DNA of 64,000 nucleotides from the NCBI GenBank assembly GCA_910578865.1, contig CAJTRM010000011.1, forward strand, positions 31,834-95,833, read 5' to 3'. Shown here piece by piece: positions 41,186 through 50,169 of the stretch. A program made the position numbers and the translations under genes. The notes under the pieces were generated by a model. It was not told the DNA's origin, ran no database searches, and was given only the letters and a program-made list of their open reading frames with translations. Numbering within the stretch: position 1 is the first letter of the stretch; each line of letters opens with the position of its first letter. The stretch comes from an uncultured Dorea sp. GTDB taxonomy: Bacteria > Bacillota_A > Clostridia > Lachnospirales > Lachnospiraceae.

Positions 41186-41749
41186 TTAGGAGAGGAAATC
41201 ATCATCTTCCTCAGTGTCGAAATCATCCTCAGCACGAGATTTACCACCGAGAGGCTCACCGTCACGAATCTTCTGGAGATTGTTGAGACCGCAGGCAATG
41301 CCCTTATTACCATTGCTGTTGAAGGCATAGAGATTAATGCTGGCTCTGCCATATACTCCGGAATACACTTCAGATCTTTCAAGGATAGGCTGACGGTCTG
41401 CATCTACGATGCCAGGTGCGGATGCACTGTTGGCGTTGATGAAGTATGCATTTGCATAAGCAGGGTCATCAGGTCTCTCCAAATCACCATCACGAAGAGG
41501 TGTCTTGAGAACAGAGAGGGCAGGAACGGTTTTGCCATTACCCTTGAGCTTACTCTGGCCTTCCTCGTAAGCTGCTTCGATAGCTGCCTTAATCTTGTTT
41601 ACGGTTACGGTGTCGGACTTCGGAATGATGAGGGAAACGCTGTATTTAGGTGCACCTCCATTGATGCTCTTAGCATCCCATACATTCGCATAGCTCCAAC
41701 GTGTGTTTACTCCTGTGATTACCTTTGTAGGATTAGAAATCTTTGACAT
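41186..41749 (-). CDS. DUF2815 protein, phage ssDNA-binding protein-like
   Basis: A 187-residue protein of the DUF2815 family, a single-stranded DNA-binding protein of Firmicutes phages. Segments supporting this are TKVITGVNTRWSYANVWDAK, YSVSLIIPKSDT and RPDDPAYANAYFINANSASA. The C-terminus is acidic (EDDFDTEEDDDFLS), as in other SSB-like proteins that use the tail to bind partners. It stands between polymerase and DUF2800 nuclease genes, the standard order. Confidence 0.9.
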   Translation of the reverse strand: MSKISNPTKVITGVNTRWSYANVWDAKSINGGAPKYSVSLIIPKSDTVTVNKIKAAIEAAYEEGQSKLKGNGKTVPALSVLKTPLRDGDLERPDDPAYANAYFINANSASAPGIVDADRQPILERSEVYSGVYGRASINLYAFNSNGNKGIACGLNNLQKIRDGEPLGGKSRAEDDFDTEEDDDFLS

Positions 41750-41763
41750 AATAGTTGTCTCCT

Positions 41764-42903
41764 TTACTCTTTAAAATCATCTATTGCTGTGTTCATTGCC
41801 GGTCTCTTGTCAGATTCCGGTACCAATGCGGGTTTACCAGGTGGCTTGTAAATAAGCCCACCTAAAAGCTCTTCGAATTTCTTCTTTCCGAGCAGTGTGC
41901 TCATGGCTGTTACGCCAAGAAGCTTCTTTTCATACGGATCAAAACCTGCGTCTGCAACTGCTGTAGCAACAGCGGTTTCGTCTGTATATTTTCTGTTGGA
42001 TCTTCCTTCTACGACCTTCCAACCTTCGAAGTGAACTCCGGACTGTGCCTGCTGAAGTGCATATTCCTTGATGTCATTGCCCCAGGAAATCATTTCATCT
42101 ACCTTTTCAAGGATAGCTGCGATTTCTGTATCATCCAGTGTGGCAGGCATTTCGAAATCATATTTTGCAAGCTCCAGATTGTATTCGGCACGCTTGCGGC
42201 AGGTTGCCTTTACTTTGCAGAAGGTACAATGGTCACCGGCTTTGAATTCGCCTTCACCGACATATGCAAGCTGTGCAGTAGGTGCCAGTACTTCATCGGC
42301 CCATTTCAGAAGGTTGTCTCTGCTGATGGTGTAGGTGCTGATGTTTTCGCGTCTTGGCTGGAAGATGGTCATCTTAATCTGATTGATATCGTAGATGTCT
42401 CCGAATACTTCCAAAGCACCTAAGGCGTAGCACATCATCTGGCTGTTGCCACCATGCTCATCATCACCGGCGCTTACGAGAACTCCAAGACCATGCTTGT
42501 AATCGATAATCTGTAGTACTTCATCAGCAACGATTACACAGTCACCGGTTCCGAAGCCGTTTTCAACCCAGCGGGAGAAATCGAGTCTCTGTTCAATCAT
42601 GACCTGCGGATCCTTACAGAATTCCTTCGCTGCTTCAATCTGCTCTAATACATAGTTCCTGTATTCCTCAGCGCAGTTCTGCATTTCAGCATCGTAGTAG
42701 GTAAGACTTTCTGATGGATCTGAAACATCTCGGCCAAGTGCTTTCTCTACCAGGTAGGCACAGAGCTCATGACAGTCGGTTCCTTGCTGTGCATATTCCG
42801 ATGCTTGATCCGGAATGCTGGCACAGAGCTTTGCACTTGGCGGACAGGCTAACCATCTGTGGCTGGCAGAAGCGGAGAGGTATGCGTGTTTAGGCATTTC
42901 CAA
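41764..42903 (-). CDS. DUF2800 protein, Cas4/RecB-like exonuclease
   Basis: A 379-residue protein of the DUF2800 family, a PD-(D/E)xK nuclease of phage recombination modules. LSASASHRWLACPPSAKLCA begins it, GTDCHELCAYLVE follows at about 40-52, EQRLDF and QIIDYKHGLGVLV give the nuclease centre near 105-150, and a CTFCKVKATCRKRAEYN cysteine cluster lies near 230-245. It likely makes recombinogenic ends together with the DUF2815 SSB. It overlaps the upstream gene by 14 bp. Confidence 0.9.
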   Translation of the reverse strand: MEMPKHAYLSASASHRWLACPPSAKLCASIPDQASEYAQQGTDCHELCAYLVEKALGRDVSDPSESLTYYDAEMQNCAEEYRNYVLEQIEAAKEFCKDPQVMIEQRLDFSRWVENGFGTGDCVIVADEVLQIIDYKHGLGVLVSAGDDEHGGNSQMMCYALGALEVFGDIYDINQIKMTIFQPRRENISTYTISRDNLLKWADEVLAPTAQLAYVGEGEFKAGDHCTFCKVKATCRKRAEYNLELAKYDFEMPATLDDTEIAAILEKVDEMISWGNDIKEYALQQAQSGVHFEGWKVVEGRSNRKYTDETAVATAVADAGFDPYEKKLLGVTAMSTLLGKKKFEELLGGLIYKPPGKPALVPESDKRPAMNTAIDDFKE

Positions 42904-43261
42904 TCACCTCTGCTTCCTTAAGAAGGGCGGCGTAATCCTTTGGATCAACCTGCTTTAACTGCTGGGCTCCGTATTTTTCCAGAAGCTCTTTGATTTCCTT
43001 CTTAAAGCCTGCAGCTGATTTTGCAGCAAGAACTCCACGAACATCTTCCTTAGTATAGGTAGGAGCAGAATCAGGCTTTGCTTCTTCAGTCACTGCGGCA
43101 TCCTGCTTGGCTGCCTTTTTAGCTGTCTTTGTCTCAGTCTTAGCCGGAACTTCTTCTGTAGAAGAGAAGATGTCTTTTAATGCATTTGCGGCTTTGATCA
43201 TTCCTTCACCGCAGGCAATCATTTCATCCAGTACCTGAGATAATTCACTCATTTTGCTCAT
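42890..43261 (-). CDS. Conserved phage protein, unknown function
   Basis: A 123-residue protein. The N-terminal third is helical (LSQVLDEMIACGEGMIKAAN), the middle is a Lys/Ala/Glu-rich linker, and the C-terminus (SAAGFKKEIKELLEKYGAQQ, DPKDYAALLKEAEVIGNA) is a conserved small domain found in phage recombination modules and reminiscent of rRNA/Rho N-like folds. It overlaps both neighbours, so it belongs to the same operon. Confidence 0.7.
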   Translation of the reverse strand: MSKMSELSQVLDEMIACGEGMIKAANALKDIFSSTEEVPAKTETKTAKKAAKQDAAVTEEAKPDSAPTYTKEDVRGVLAAKSAAGFKKEIKELLEKYGAQQLKQVDPKDYAALLKEAEVIGNA

Positions 43262-43409
43262 TTTCAGTTCCTCCGTTTTCTTTATTCTGTTGTCTAAGAT
43301 TGGCTGCCAGTCGTTTGGCTACTACGCTGATTGCGATGAGAGTATCAATGAGCTCTTCTTCAATCTGTGGTGTGGCCTGCTGGCTTTTATCAATCGTTTC
43401 TGTCTGCAT
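43245..43409 (-). CDS. Small phage protein, first gene of the leftward early operon
   Basis: A 54-residue protein: MQTETIDKSQQATPQIEEEL, then IDTLIAISVVAKRLAANLRQ and a charged end. I chose the ATG at 43409 because a GAGGTG ribosome site lies just upstream; the frame is open further to 43538 but without a start signal. It overlaps the next gene by 17 bp. No family is recognised. Confidence 0.6.
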   Translation of the reverse strand: MQTETIDKSQQATPQIEEELIDTLIAISVVAKRLAANLRQQNKENGGTENEQNE

Positions 43410-43476
43410 CTGCAGCACCTCACTTTCCGAATGGCTTTGTTGCCTTTCTATCTTCCTAAGCGCATCTGGAAATTGT

Positions 43477-43605
43477 TTTTCCGGTCGAAGGGAATATTTT
43501 TTGAAAAAAGTTTTGAAAACAGCCAGGGCATTTTTCACTTTATAAAAGGAAGCGATTCTGCTCTGGCTGATTTTTTACAAATTATTTTTGGTTCAGACCG
43601 GAAAA
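43477..43605. promoter_or_regulatory. Divergent control region with inverted boxes and a terminator-like hairpin
   Basis: TTTTCCGGTC (43477-43486) and GACCGGAAAA (43596-43605) are perfect inverted boxes. Between them CAGCCAGGGCA (43520) pairs with TGCTCTGGCTG (43559), followed by six T, which would act as a rightward terminator or attenuator before the primase operon. Confidence 0.5.
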
Positions 43606-43635
43606 GTGTAGGTCAAACCCGCTTAGGAAGTTAGG

Positions 43636-43651
43636 AGAACTTGTAAGTTCT
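43636..43651. promoter_or_regulatory. 16-bp palindrome before the primase gene
   Basis: AGAACTTGTAAGTTCT is perfectly symmetric and lies 26 bp before the primase start, where a repressor would block expression. Confidence 0.5.
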
Positions 43652-43677
43652 TACTTTATAGAAACGAGGTTTGAAAT

Positions 43678-45966
43678 ATGCAGGTAACTATTTGTACAGC
43701 AAACTGCGTCGGTCAAGCCGGGAACTGTAGCTATCCCAATAAGGTGACAGTAGTCACGCCGGAACAGCTGCAGGAAGCGGTGAAGAAGGACCATGTTTGT
43801 GCAGAGTTCAAAGGGAATTATCGAAGCATTGAGAATTTCATCAGATCAGATGTGATTGTCATGGATATCGATAATGACCACACAGAAGCACCGGCTGAGT
43901 GGATCACGCCTGAAAAGCTGGAAGAGCTGTTCCCTAATGTGGAGTACTTGCTGGCACCGAGCCGCCATCATCTTTTAGATAAAGAAGGCAAATCGGCGAG
44001 ACCAAGGTATCACATGTATTTTCCTATTTCAGAGGTAACGGATGCTACCAGGTACGCCAATTTGAAGAAAGCAATTCAGAGTGCTTATTCCTTCTTTGAT
44101 GGAAATGCTCTGGATGCAGCAAGATTCATATTCGGGGCTGAATGTGATGAGGTGATTTTCCACGAAGGCTGGATGACGGTGGACGAAGAGGTGGAGATTT
44201 CTGATATCGAAGAGGAGGATTTCGATTCTGAGATGTCGGGCGGGAAGAGTACCGGTCCTATTTTAGAAGGAAGCCGCAATAACACCATGAGCCGATTCGC
44301 AGGACGCATTCTTAAGAAGTATGGCGATACGGATAAAGCCCATGAAGCTTTTCTGGAGCATGCAAGAAAATGTGATCCGCCGCTTCCGGATGCTGAGCTT
44401 AAGACTATCTGGAACAGTGCAGTGAAGTTTTTCAGGAAGAGCATTGTTACGCAGGACGGATATGTACCGCCTGACGAATACAATGCTGATTTCGAAGGTG
44501 CCACATTAAAGCCAGAGGATTATTCAGACATTGGTCAGGCAAAGGTTCTTGTGCGTGAGTATGGCGATGAACTGAAATACACCAGTGCAACGGATTTCCT
44601 TAGATTTGATGGAGATTGCTGGAGAGAGGATAAGCAGCTGGCAATTGGTGCAGTTGAGGAATTCTTGGATTTGCAGCTTCAGGATGCTATGGATGAGGTT
44701 GCCAGAGTAGAAAAGGCATTAGAGGATGCTGGTGTTCCGAAGGCTTCCATACAGGCTGGACCGAAGGAGCTTCTTAAGGAAGTGGATGGTCAGCTGTTAC
44801 CACTGGTGTATATGCTCATGGGTGCCCAGACATATCTGAAGTTTGTGCAGAAGAGACGTGATTATAAGTACATCGTATCCGCAGCAAATACTGCAAAGCC
44901 GATGATAGCGATTTCAGTCAGTGACCTTGATAAGGATGAGAATCTCATCAATACACCTTATGCCACCTTTGATTTGAGGAAGGGACTGGCAGGAGAACAG
45001 CCTCACAATCCTGAGGATTTAATTACGAAGATTACAGCCTGTTCACCGGGGGAAGACGGAAAGCAGATTTGGCTGGATGCCTTGAATCTTTTCTTTTGTA
45101 AGGATCAGAAGCTCATCGATTATGTACAGGAGACAGTCGGTATGGCTGCAATTGGTAAGGTCTATCAGGAGCATATGATTATTGCTTACGGTGGCGGTGC
45201 CAATGGTAAGAGTACCTTCTGGAATACCATTTTCAGAGTTCTTGGTAATTACGCAGGTAAGCTTTCAGCGGAAGCACTCACCATGAACTGTAAGAGAAAT
45301 GTGAAGCCGGAGATGGCTGAGCTTAAAGGTAAGAGACTTATTATTTCCTCTGAGATGGAGGAAGGCATGAGACTGAATACCGCAGTGGTGAAGCAGCTTT
45401 GCTCTACAGACGAGATCCAGGCGGAGAAGAAGTACAAGGATCCGTTTTCCTTTGTTCCGTCACATACGCTGGTGCTTTATACAAATCATCTGCCGAAGGT
45501 GGGAGCCAATGATGATGGTATTTGGCGCAGACTGATTGTTATTCCTTTTAATGCAAAGATTACAGGCAAAAGCGACATCAAGAATTATGCGGATTATCTT
45601 TTCGAGCATGCTGGTCCTGCCATTATGAGCTGGATTATCGAGGGCGCAAAGAAGGCTATTGATAAGGATTTTCACACTGATCTTCCGGATGTGGTGGAAG
45701 CAGCGATTAAGGCATACCGCGAGGATAATGATTGGCTTGGTCAGTTTTTAGAGGAATGCTGTGAAATTAATCCGTCATATAAAGAAAAGTCGGGCGAGCT
45801 GTATCAGGCTTATCGAGCGCATTGCATGCAGAACGGCGAATATATCCGCAGTACTACAGATTTTTATTCTTCGATGGATAAGGCTGGCTACAACCGTATT
45901 CGCAAGAATACCGGAGTGCAGGTAGTTGGACTGAAGCTTAAGGAAGGGCAGGATTTCCTGGAGTAA
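43678..45966 (+). CDS. Phage primase-helicase (P4/D5 family)
   Basis: A 762-residue protein. The N-terminal part has an archaeo-eukaryotic primase-like centre with VIVMDIDNDH at about 59-68 and SRHH near 97. The C-terminal half is a D5-type SF3 helicase: GGGANGKSTFW (Walker A) at about 504, ISSEMEEGMRLNTAVVKQLC (Walker B) near 557-577, and LYTNHLPKV (sensor) near 600. It primes and unwinds at the phage origin. It is divergent from the recombination/polymerase operon. Confidence 0.92.
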   Translation: MQVTICTANCVGQAGNCSYPNKVTVVTPEQLQEAVKKDHVCAEFKGNYRSIENFIRSDVIVMDIDNDHTEAPAEWITPEKLEELFPNVEYLLAPSRHHLLDKEGKSARPRYHMYFPISEVTDATRYANLKKAIQSAYSFFDGNALDAARFIFGAECDEVIFHEGWMTVDEEVEISDIEEEDFDSEMSGGKSTGPILEGSRNNTMSRFAGRILKKYGDTDKAHEAFLEHARKCDPPLPDAELKTIWNSAVKFFRKSIVTQDGYVPPDEYNADFEGATLKPEDYSDIGQAKVLVREYGDELKYTSATDFLRFDGDCWREDKQLAIGAVEEFLDLQLQDAMDEVARVEKALEDAGVPKASIQAGPKELLKEVDGQLLPLVYMLMGAQTYLKFVQKRRDYKYIVSAANTAKPMIAISVSDLDKDENLINTPYATFDLRKGLAGEQPHNPEDLITKITACSPGEDGKQIWLDALNLFFCKDQKLIDYVQETVGMAAIGKVYQEHMIIAYGGGANGKSTFWNTIFRVLGNYAGKLSAEALTMNCKRNVKPEMAELKGKRLIISSEMEEGMRLNTAVVKQLCSTDEIQAEKKYKDPFSFVPSHTLVLYTNHLPKVGANDDGIWRRLIVIPFNAKITGKSDIKNYADYLFEHAGPAIMSWIIEGAKKAIDKDFHTDLPDVVEAAIKAYREDNDWLGQFLEECCEINPSYKEKSGELYQAYRAHCMQNGEYIRSTTDFYSSMDKAGYNRIRKNTGVQVVGLKLKEGQDFLE

Positions 45967-46170
45967 TTGTGAAGGTCGCTGTGGCTGTATTCACATTTGC
46001 AATTTGGAATATGGCTGCACGACATACACTTTTAATCCTTTTTGTGTAGGTCGTTAACCTCTCTACATAAAAGTTCCTATATAGAGAAATTTAATAAAAA
46101 TCTGCTATAGGGAGTTTTACGGAACGAGGTACTCGACCTGCACACCTGTTAAGAATGATGGAGGCGTGCG

Positions 46171-46449
46171 ATGCGTGAAAAATATATTGAACAGAAATTA
46201 GTTCGAGAGGTAAAGAAGCGAGGCGGCTTGTGTGAGAAATGGAATTCCGGTTCTTCAGGCTGGCCCGACCGAATTGTTTTATTACCTGATGGGAAAATCG
46301 GGTTTGTGGAAGTGAAGGCTCCCGGGGAGAAGCCAAGAAAGCTTCAGGTGCACAGACATAATCAGCTTCGTGCTCTTGGATATAAAGTATTCGTCCTGGA
46401 TGACATGGGACAGATTGGAGGAATTATAGATGCAATACAAACCGCATGA
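46171..46449 (+). CDS. VRR-NUC domain nuclease
   Basis: A 92-residue stand-alone VRR-NUC protein: KRGGLCEKWNSGSSGWPDRI, then GKIGFVEVKAPGEKPRKLQ and VHRHNQLRALGYKVFVLDD. The PD...ExK catalytic residues are present. It is a structure-specific nuclease of phage replication modules. It overlaps the next helicase gene by 20 bp, and the two probably act together. Confidence 0.92.
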   Translation: MREKYIEQKLVREVKKRGGLCEKWNSGSSGWPDRIVLLPDGKIGFVEVKAPGEKPRKLQVHRHNQLRALGYKVFVLDDMGQIGGIIDAIQTA

Positions 46450-47800
46450 TTATCAGCAGTATGCAATCAATTATATATTGGAACATCCGATAGCAGCCGT
46501 AATACTCGGGATGGGACTTGGCAAGACCAGTATTACGTTGACAGCCATCGAGCAGCTTATGTATGACAGCTTTGAGGTAAGTAAGGTTCTGGTGGTGGCT
46601 CCACTTCGAGTAGCAAGAAATACCTGGAGTGATGAGATTCATAAATGGGAGCACTTGAAGCACCTAAGGTATTCAATTGTTTTAGGAACGGCAGCAGACA
46701 GGAAGAAGGCTCTGGCAGCAGATGCAGATATTTATGTAATAAATCGTGAAAATCTACAATGGCTGGTTGAAGAGAGCGGAGTGCCATTTGATTTCGATAT
46801 GGTGGTTCTGGATGAGCTTTCATCCTTTAAGAACTGGAACAGTAAACGCTTTAAGGCTTTTATGAAGGTTAGACCAAAGGTGAAGAGAGTAATCGGCCTT
46901 ACCGGTACACCTTCTTCCAATGGCTTGATGGATCTTTTTGCAGAATTTAAATGCCTGGATATGGGAGAACGACTTGGCAGATTTATCAGCCAGTATAGAG
47001 TAAATTATTTTGTGCCTGATCAGACGAATGGACAGATTGTTTACTCCTACAGATTAAGAAAAGGTGCTGAGGAACAGATTTATAACAAGATATCAGACAT
47101 CACGATTTCCATGAAGGCACTTGACCATTTGAAAATGCCAGAGCTTATCAGCAATGAATATCCTGTTTATATGAGTGAGGCAGAAGGAAAAATGTACACC
47201 GATATGGAAGAGGATTTGTTTATACCTCTTAAGAAGGGAGAGATTACAGCAGCAAATGCAGCGGCTCTTTCAGGAAAGCTGTTACAAATGGCAAATGGTG
47301 CAGTCTATTCCGATGATGGAGATGAGATTCAGATCCATGATCAAAAGCTGGATGCACTGGAGGATTTGATAGAGGCAGCAAATGGTAAGCCGGTTATGGT
47401 GGCTTATTGGTTCAAGCATGATTTGACCAGAATTATGAGAAGGTTATCTGAAAGGAAGATTCCTTTTGAAAAGCTTGATTCAGAGGAGAGTATCCGCAAA
47501 TGGAATCGGGGAGAGCTTCCTGTAGCACTTATTCATCCGGCCTCTGCCGGACATGGTTTGAATCTGCAGTCTGGTGGAAATATGCTGATATGGTTTGGAC
47601 TTACCTGGAGCCTTGAGCTTTATCAGCAGACAGTAGCCAGATTATGGAGGCAGGGACAGTCAGCTGAGACCGTTGTGGTTCAGCATATTATTACAGCCGG
47701 TACTATCGATGAAGATGTAATGAAAGCTTTGGCTAATAAGGATATGACACAGAACAGATTGATTGCAGCTGTAAAAGCGAGGGTGACGCATGGCAGGTAA
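46430..47800 (+). CDS. SNF2-like DEAD/DEAH helicase of the phage module
   Basis: A 456-residue phage helicase. KPHDYQQYAINYILEHPIAA is the Q-like start, LGMGLGKTSITL (Walker A) lies at about 25-36, VVLDELSSFKNWNSKRF (DE box) near 124, GLTGTPSSN near 151-159, and LIHPASAGHGLNLQSGGNML plus ARLWRQGQ near the end. This family always accompanies the VRR-NUC nuclease. It overlaps the next small gene by 11 bp. Confidence 0.92.
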   Translation: MQYKPHDYQQYAINYILEHPIAAVILGMGLGKTSITLTAIEQLMYDSFEVSKVLVVAPLRVARNTWSDEIHKWEHLKHLRYSIVLGTAADRKKALAADADIYVINRENLQWLVEESGVPFDFDMVVLDELSSFKNWNSKRFKAFMKVRPKVKRVIGLTGTPSSNGLMDLFAEFKCLDMGERLGRFISQYRVNYFVPDQTNGQIVYSYRLRKGAEEQIYNKISDITISMKALDHLKMPELISNEYPVYMSEAEGKMYTDMEEDLFIPLKKGEITAANAAALSGKLLQMANGAVYSDDGDEIQIHDQKLDALEDLIEAANGKPVMVAYWFKHDLTRIMRRLSERKIPFEKLDSEESIRKWNRGELPVALIHPASAGHGLNLQSGGNMLIWFGLTWSLELYQQTVARLWRQGQSAETVVVQHIITAGTIDEDVMKALANKDMTQNRLIAAVKARVTHGR

Positions 47801-48035
47801 GAACCAGACAGAGGATCCATATGAAAGACTTGCTAATGCTATTATCCTTAGTGCGGTTGCTGATTATAGAGCCGCACTTAAAAGGGTAAAGCGTAATCCA
47901 AAGAGCAAGACAGCAATAGATGAAGCTTTGCAGATTGAGAAGTTTTTCAGAAGTCCGTGGTATCAGCAATTAACATCGGTTGATGGAGAGTTTCTGATCC
48001 GTAAGCTTCAGGACGAAATAAGACAATCAGAGTAA
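47790..48035 (+). CDS. Small conserved phage protein
   Basis: An 81-residue protein: YERLANAIILSAVADYRAAL, RNPKSKTAIDEALQIEKFFR, SPWYQQLTSVDGEFLIRKLQ. It is conserved at this position, between helicase and DUF1492 genes, in Firmicutes phages. No activity is known. It overlaps the helicase gene and is in the same operon. Confidence 0.75.
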   Translation: MAGKNQTEDPYERLANAIILSAVADYRAALKRVKRNPKSKTAIDEALQIEKFFRSPWYQQLTSVDGEFLIRKLQDEIRQSE

Positions 48036-48070
48036 ATCCGAGTGAAATTATTTTTTATCGGAGGTAGCAT

Positions 48071-48487
48071 ATGACAGCAAAAGAGTATTTGAAACAGGCG
48101 TATCTTTTGGATAAGCAGATACAGGTAGAAGTAAAGGAGCTGGAACAGCTTCGTGAGATGCGTGGAACAATTCAGGGATGCAGTTATGGTGAGAAGATTG
48201 GTACGAATCCGAATAGAAATCTGGAAGCTCCATTTATTAAGACCATTGAAAAAATATGGGAGTACGAGCAGAAGATTGATAAGAAGATAAACAGACTGGT
48301 GGATCTTCGTTCTGAAATTAATGCAGCGATTGAGAAGATGGAAAATCCGGAGGAAAGACTTCTTCTTAAATATCGTTATCTTAAGAATGAGAGCTGGGAA
48401 GATATTTCCTATGAGCTGAATGTTTCTTACAGAACTGTACATCGTATTCATGCATCGGCATTAAATAATTTTATAGTACCTGAATAG
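48071..48487 (+). CDS. DUF1492/ArpU-like late transcription regulator
   Basis: A 138-residue protein of the DUF1492 family, related to sigma factors and to phage late-gene regulators. The N-terminal half is helical (LKQAYLLDKQIQVEVKELEQ). The C-terminus has a sigma region 4-like HTH: LLLKYRYLKNESWEDISYEL then NVSYRTVHRIHASAL. GGAGGTAG precedes the ATG. Its place just before the packaging genes fits a switch from early to late transcription. Confidence 0.88.
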   Translation: MTAKEYLKQAYLLDKQIQVEVKELEQLREMRGTIQGCSYGEKIGTNPNRNLEAPFIKTIEKIWEYEQKIDKKINRLVDLRSEINAAIEKMENPEERLLLKYRYLKNESWEDISYELNVSYRTVHRIHASALNNFIVPE

Positions 48488-48615
48488 GTTGGCACACTTT
48501 GTCCCACCATGGCATAACCATATATGTTATTATGATAGTGTCGAAAGTGTACGACAGAGCAGAGCCTTGGAAGCCAAAATCTTCCAGGGCTTTTATGATG
48601 CATGGAGGTGTAACA

Positions 48616-48975
48616 GTGCCAAGCAAACCAAAGAAACCGTGTGCTTATCCAGGCTGTCCTGCATTAGTAATCGGACGGTACTGTGAAGAGCATGCAAGAA
48701 AAGCAAACAGCGACTATGAAAAGTTCAGCAGAGATAAGCAGATCAAACGCCGATATGGCAGAGCATGGAAAAGAATTCGTGATAAGTATGCTTCGGAGCA
48801 TCCGTTCTGTGAGTTATGTTTTGAACGTGGACTTGCAGTTCCGGTGGAGGAGATACATCACAAGCTTCCATTGAGTGAAGGTGGCGCACATGATCGGAGC
48901 AATCTGATTGCGTTGTGCAAGTCGTGTCATTCACAGATACATGCAAAGCGAGGAGATCGCTGGCATGACCGGTAG
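48616..48975 (+). CDS. HNH endonuclease (phage packaging-associated)
   Basis: A 119-residue HNH nuclease. CAYPGCPALVIGRYCEEHAR supplies an N-terminal zinc site, and HPFCELCFERGLAVPVEEIH, HKLPLSEGGAHDRSNLIALC and CHSQIHAKRG make the HNH core with CxxC pairs. HNH proteins beside terminase genes help cut phage DNA during packaging. GTG 48616 is chosen because GGAGGTG lies 6 bases upstream; the frame extends further but without a signal. Start choice is moderately sure. Confidence 0.88.
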   Translation: MPSKPKKPCAYPGCPALVIGRYCEEHARKANSDYEKFSRDKQIKRRYGRAWKRIRDKYASEHPFCELCFERGLAVPVEEIHHKLPLSEGGAHDRSNLIALCKSCHSQIHAKRGDRWHDR

Positions 48976-49145
48976 GGGGTGTAAAAATCTCTACAGACCT
49001 ATCTATTATAGAACGGCGGGTGGGTCTTTTGTGCGCAGTTGCAAAATTGAATATGGGGGTATTGACAATTAAACATTATCCGATATTATATATGAACAAG
49101 GAAAAATTCTATGAAAATGAAATATGTGGTAACAGCTGATTTTTG

Positions 49146-49173
49146 TTGATTTTTTCTTGGATTTGAGTATAAT
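49146..49173 (+). promoter_or_regulatory. Promoter of the structured RNA
   Basis: TTGATT (49146-49151), 16 bp, TATAAT (49168-49173). Transcription should start near 49180. Confidence 0.7.
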
Positions 49174-49179
49174 ATAGGT

Positions 49180-49436
49180 AAGAGCAGAAATGTTCTCGAT
49201 GTAAGAGCATCGTAAAAAGTTGGGCTGCAGATGGAGCAGGATAATTTTCCATCTCATTAGATGTCTTAACTGGGCATCGAGCCTGGCAGCTTGGATAAAG
49301 CTGTAGTCCACGTGGGGGACTTAATGATTTCCACGTCGTTATGGGTATCTTAACTGGGTACCGAGGCTGACAACCAGCAGAAAACTCTTTTCTTAAGAAA
49401 TTATTGAGGAGTGTGGTTTCGCATCACACTCCTCTT
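49180..49436 (+). ncRNA. Candidate structured RNA with two covarying hairpins, upstream of a PBECR4-like gene
   Basis: The stretch has a promoter and no reading frame but many stems. Two hairpins share the 11-nt loop TCTTAACTGGG: GATG/CATC encloses it at 49260-49278 and GGTA/TACC at 49344-49362. The stems differ but both pair, which is compensatory change, and both are followed by GAG(C/G)CTG. Other stems are AGAGCA/TGTTCT (GAAA loop), CGATG/CATCG, AGATGG/CCATCT, CAGCTT/AAGCTG and ACGTGG/CCACGT. The region ends in GAGGAGTGTG/CACACTCCTC (49407-49435), a terminator-like hairpin with a weak T-run, directly before the ribosome site of the next gene. Confidence 0.7.
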
Positions 49437-49453
49437 TACGTATAGAGGTATAA

Positions 49454-50092
49454 ATGGCAACAAAGACGGATAAGAAAAATGCAATACGACAAGATATAAT
49501 AGATTCAGCTGGGGTATATAGCCAGAGTTTAGCAGGTAAAGCTTTTTTGTATGTGTATGGAGATGAATATTTTGAAGTTTCATTTCCTGTGGATCACTTT
49601 CTTCATTTGACAGGAGTTGAGACTAAACTATCAGCAAAGGATTTTTACAAAAATGCTAAAAAAGCAAAACTCACAAATAGCCAGTTTTATTTTGATGCAA
49701 GGCATCCATACGCGAATGCAAAAAAGAAACTGCCATGCTTAAAAAGATTACCAGAACTTACAAATGATATGGTTTGTATTCTAAAAGATATGCAGACCGT
49801 AACAATTATATACAAACTGAGTGTTACTAATTTAGAATTCACATTAGGACTTACAGAGAATACAGATGACAAAGGAAATAAGATAAACGATTTCTTCCTC
49901 CCTATGTCTTTACGTGTGGAAGATACATCTGTTGAGAAAAGTAATGACGGGGAAATAGTTGATTTCATTTTTTCTAAGGATGCAAGTGTCAGCAAGTACG
50001 ATACTTTGCTCGTAGAGGATAAAAACAAAACAATCCCAGAAAGCATCAAGCATCTGATAAGCGATAAATTTTATAATACACAAAATGATTAA
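49454..50092 (+). CDS. PBECR4-domain phage nuclease-like protein
   Basis: A 212-residue protein resembling the PBECR4 family (phage Barnase-EndoU-ColicinE5/D-RelE-like nuclease 4). Matching segments are AGKAFLYVYGDEYFEVSFPV, DHFLHLTGVETKLSAKDFYK, FDARHPYANAKKKLPCLKRL and VTIIYKLSVTNLEFTLGL. These are predicted RNases encoded by phages. The start follows AGAGGTATAA immediately after the RNA terminator hairpin. It sits between the HNH and small terminase genes, where phages often carry extra genes. RNase activity is predicted only. Confidence 0.65.
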   Translation: MATKTDKKNAIRQDIIDSAGVYSQSLAGKAFLYVYGDEYFEVSFPVDHFLHLTGVETKLSAKDFYKNAKKAKLTNSQFYFDARHPYANAKKKLPCLKRLPELTNDMVCILKDMQTVTIIYKLSVTNLEFTLGLTENTDDKGNKINDFFLPMSLRVEDTSVEKSNDGEIVDFIFSKDASVSKYDTLLVEDKNKTIPESIKHLISDKFYNTQND

Positions 50093-50169
50093 TTACATAT
50101 GAAAACATTGGAGCATCAGGAAACTGGTGCTTTTTTGTGCTCAAAATTCGATAGGAAGGAGGGATTCCG

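Noticed and set aside
49180..49436. Retron or group I intron as explanation of the structured RNA
   Set aside because: No reverse transcriptase is near, and neither an intron core nor interrupted terminase coding is visible; the PBECR4-like gene follows instead.
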